Made by a program: the position numbers and the translations under genes. From assembly GCA_038231395.1 (NCBI GenBank), contig JBBRLL010000003.1:72509-136508 (forward strand): a stretch of DNA of 64,000 nucleotides. Direction: 5' to 3'. How positions within the stretch are numbered: the first letter of the stretch is position 1; every line of letters starts with the position of its first letter. The notes under the pieces are model-generated. The model did no database searches. It was not told the origin of the DNA and saw nothing but the letters and a program-made list of their open reading frames with translations. Below, one piece after another: positions 61,988 to 64,000 of this stretch. This DNA is from Stagnihabitans sp038231395 (GTDB taxonomy: Bacteria; Pseudomonadota; Alphaproteobacteria; Rhodobacterales; Rhodobacteraceae).

Positions 61988-62310
61988 CTGCCTGCTCCGC
62001 TTTGGGCTGATCCTTGAAGTTCAGGTTTGCCACGGGATTGGCGGTGTTACAAATGATACCTTTAGCGCGGTCATTGCCGCCGCCGGACGTGTCGCCCTTC
62101 GCCGGACTACCGCGGTCCGAGGTGCGGCAGACCAGACTGCTGGCTTTGCAGGCGCACCAAAACCAACTCCCGTTCACGCAAGATCACGCCCGATCACGTC
62201 GCGCACTCCGAGGGTAGCGACCTGTAACGCCAACATCGCACCTGCCGACGCGCCAATGCGCCCAATTCGGCTTTTCGGTCGGAACGGCGTAAAACCAAAG
62301 GGAGAACCAG
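61988..62310. other. Divergent promoter spacer between the PhyH and RTX-type genes
   Basis: About 320 bases with no gene I can support. It must carry promoters for both neighbours; I could not identify a convincing -35/-10 pair or operator. Confidence 0.5.
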
Positions 62311-63564
62311 ATGACGACGACGAATTTTGAAGGAAACGTCTTCCGCCTGTCCGGCCTGACCTTGGGGGCCGGAGGTAAAATCCCGACCGGCACCACGCTG
62401 GAAAAGGTTGTGCTGACCACCCGAGACCTTGAGCAAGGCGGCAATGATGGCCTGTCGCTGACCTCGGGAGAGGCTGCGAACCTGCTGATCAACGGCACAT
62501 TGATCGCCACAGTGGTCCCGGAATTGCGCGCAACACTTCTGGTGACAGAGGCCGGCAGCTTTACGGTTCTGGTGTTTTCGGTCGGCGGCAACAGCTACGC
62601 CCTTGCCCCGTTCAACACCAACTTCGCCGCAAGCACCCACACCTCCGCCAGCGCAACCCTGAACATCGGCGCTGTCGACCAGATTTCGCCGATCCAGTAT
62701 GGACTGCAACCCGAAGACGCCAACACCTATGCCGCTCAGGTCTTTTCGACCCAGGCGTTTGGCAGTCAGGTGCTTTCGGCCGGCGTCAGCACAGTGCATC
62801 TTCTGGACACCGATCTGGTGCGCGGCAATGCGGCGACACCTGCACAGGAACTGATCACAAGCGATGTCGGCGCGACTGTGACCCGGGACGTTTATTCCTC
62901 GACCGGGTCGTCTTACAGCGAATCCCTGACCACGCTGCAATTCAAGGATGGTTCGGTTCTGGGTGCGGTGGAGACGCTGCAAAGTCTGAGCTATTCCGGC
63001 TATACCAATTTCGGCAGCTACTTCTTTGACAAGGCCGCCCTTGCCGCCTCGGGTCATACGATTGCCGATGTGGCCACGGTTCTGAGCAGCGTGGCCTTTG
63101 ACCACAACCTGAGCTGGGCTCAGGTCGGCTTTACCTTCCAAAGCGGGCCCGTCGTCAATGGTGGAGGCGACAACGTCCCGCCACCGCCGCCCTTGCCCTC
63201 GATCAACGTGATCAATGGCACCGCGCGCGCCGATGTTCTGGTTGGCACCGCAGGCAGCGATGCGATCCGTGGCTTTGACGGCAATGACCGGCTGACCGGT
63301 GGCGCCGACCGCGACGCCTTCATCTTCGGCACCGACAGCCGCAGCGGCGTGCGCAGCATCGACCATATCACGGACTACCACGCCCACGAGGACGTTGTGG
63401 TGCTGGAGGCGGGGGCGTCGGTGAAATCCATCATCGACAATGGAACGGCCATAGTGATCACGCTGGTTGGCGACGGCGACAAGATTTACGTCGATGGGGC
63501 AGCCCTGAACGTCAGCGATATCACGTTCCAGGAAACCTCCGGATCCTTCTCGATCTTCGTCTGA
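62311..63564 (+). CDS. RTX-type secreted protein with a single calcium-binding block
   Basis: A 417-residue protein without a Sec signal, acidic and Ser/Thr/Gly-rich. The first ~285 residues form a beta-rich body; then a proline linker (VPPPPPLPS) leads to VLVGTAGSDAIRGFDGNDRL and TGGADRDAFIFG, the RTX nonapeptide block, and FITDYHAHEDV-like DHITDYHAHEDVVVLEAG, typical of type I secretion substrates, ending SGSFSIFV. It is likely exported by a type I system encoded elsewhere. Only about two to three GGxGxD-like repeats are present, few for the family. GGGAG precedes the ATG. Confidence 0.8.
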   Translation: MTTTNFEGNVFRLSGLTLGAGGKIPTGTTLEKVVLTTRDLEQGGNDGLSLTSGEAANLLINGTLIATVVPELRATLLVTEAGSFTVLVFSVGGNSYALAPFNTNFAASTHTSASATLNIGAVDQISPIQYGLQPEDANTYAAQVFSTQAFGSQVLSAGVSTVHLLDTDLVRGNAATPAQELITSDVGATVTRDVYSSTGSSYSESLTTLQFKDGSVLGAVETLQSLSYSGYTNFGSYFFDKAALAASGHTIADVATVLSSVAFDHNLSWAQVGFTFQSGPVVNGGGDNVPPPPPLPSINVINGTARADVLVGTAGSDAIRGFDGNDRLTGGADRDAFIFGTDSRSGVRSIDHITDYHAHEDVVVLEAGASVKSIIDNGTAIVITLVGDGDKIYVDGAALNVSDITFQETSGSFSIFV

Positions 63565-63573
63565 TCCATCACA

Positions 63574-63610
63574 AAGGCCCGGCGAAAGGAACCGCCGGGC
63601 CTTACTTCTT
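63574..63610 (+). terminator. Rho-independent terminator after the RTX-type gene
   Basis: aaggcccggc, a 10-base loop, gccgggcctt: a perfect 10-bp stem starting 10 bases after the stop, followed by acttctt. Confidence 0.8.
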
Positions 63611-64000
63611 CCCTGAAATCTTTGTGCCAACGGTTGTGACAATCGGTCCGGTGCCTTCGGGCGCGGCGTCAAGGTATTCTATTACGTCACCATGGGTCTG
63701 GGTCGAACAGCATGCCTTTCGTGGTCAGGTACACTGAATTTCCCCGATATCCCGACCGATTTCGGTCCCGCACCGGCGCTGCAGTCGGCAACCTGCGCAG
63801 AAGCGATCTGCCCAATACCGTGCAAATCGTGCTTTCATCCGGAACGTTGGCTGGGGCGCTAGGCTCCAGACTTCGGTAACGGGGCCGTCCCTGTCAAGCG
63901 CTTTTCGGCGTGCGGAATCGGCCGCACGATGGCGGGTCTGGTGATGGTTTCGTTCTGAGCTGTCCTGCTGACACTGCCGCCTTCGTCTGAGATCATCCCG
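63611..64000. other. Right-edge stretch without recognisable genes
   Basis: No start with a ribosome site and no family motif on either strand. Frames near the edge are broken by stops (for example LVMVSF-stop-AVLLTLPP), which hints at decayed coding DNA, but I cannot name it. Confidence 0.4.

Noticed and set aside
63611..64000. A membrane-protein fragment (LVMVSF-stop-AVLLTLPP) at the right edge
   Set aside because: Too short, interrupted by a stop and without context; not enough to call a pseudogene.

Overview
The window looks like a chromosomal segment of an alphaproteobacterium of the order Rhodobacterales (Rhodobacter/Paracoccus relatives). The basis is GC-rich DNA, very dense and often overlapping genes (ATGA, GTGA and TGATG junctions), a CckA-type hybrid kinase, alphaproteobacterial forms of RsmB, Bpt and DUF2852, and a recA promoter box of the form GTTC-N7-GATC, the SOS motif described for Rhodobacter. 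No complete mobile element, rRNA, tRNA or CRISPR array was found.

Layout. 1-2803 (-): envelope-lipid operon with an LpxH-like metallophosphoesterase, a GT21-like glycosyltransferase, a DedA protein and the start of a GT2 glycosyltransferase. 2804-4500: decayed DNA with a class III aminotransferase remnant and an MBL-fold hydrolase pseudogene, running in frame into hppD (4624-5715). 5928-14362: catabolic cluster with a creatininase-family enzyme, two NAD(P)H:quinone-reductase-like flavoproteins, an FAD oxidase, a CodA/AtzC-like amidohydrolase, a three-gene ABC importer and a divergent RidA protein; together they suggest uptake and hydrolysis of a small N-heterocycle, substrate unknown. 14410-20712 (-): a five-gene operon of unknown purpose (GT-B glycosyltransferase, beta-helix protein, sulfotransferase, and two proteins sharing a duplicated uncharacterised domain), followed by a secreted Cys-pair protein.

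23170-33476: moaA, arginase, ccmF-ccmH, ilvB-orf-ilvH (with sigma70-type promoter, leader peptide and attenuator), DUF2852, RDD, bpt and a VOC protein. 33590-42605: pdxA-surA-lptD-lptG-lptF, where the Lpt proteins and SurA serve LPS export and outer-membrane assembly, divergent from pepA-(37-aa ORF)-holC. 42812-45420: eda and edd (Entner-Doudoroff) behind a perfect LacI-type operator. 45694-49212: lipoprotein, RlmI-like methyltransferase with a coupled PIN protein, and a VPLPA-CTERM protein. 49378-56645 (-): DUF1330, alaS, recA (SOS box), a serine-recombinase relic and cckA. 56800-60969: rsmB-like gene, SDR, guaB and a class I glutamine amidotransferase. 61199-63564: phytanoyl-CoA dioxygenase-like protein and an RTX-type secreted protein. 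The last ~400 bases hold nothing I can name.

Two themes run through the segment. First, gene ends are often followed by short tandem duplications (14, 15, 17 and 54/60 bp units), several of which copy the stop codon. Second, most operons are translationally coupled by overlaps, so the few operon-internal gaps stand out. The most promising undescribed material is the 14410-20712 operon.
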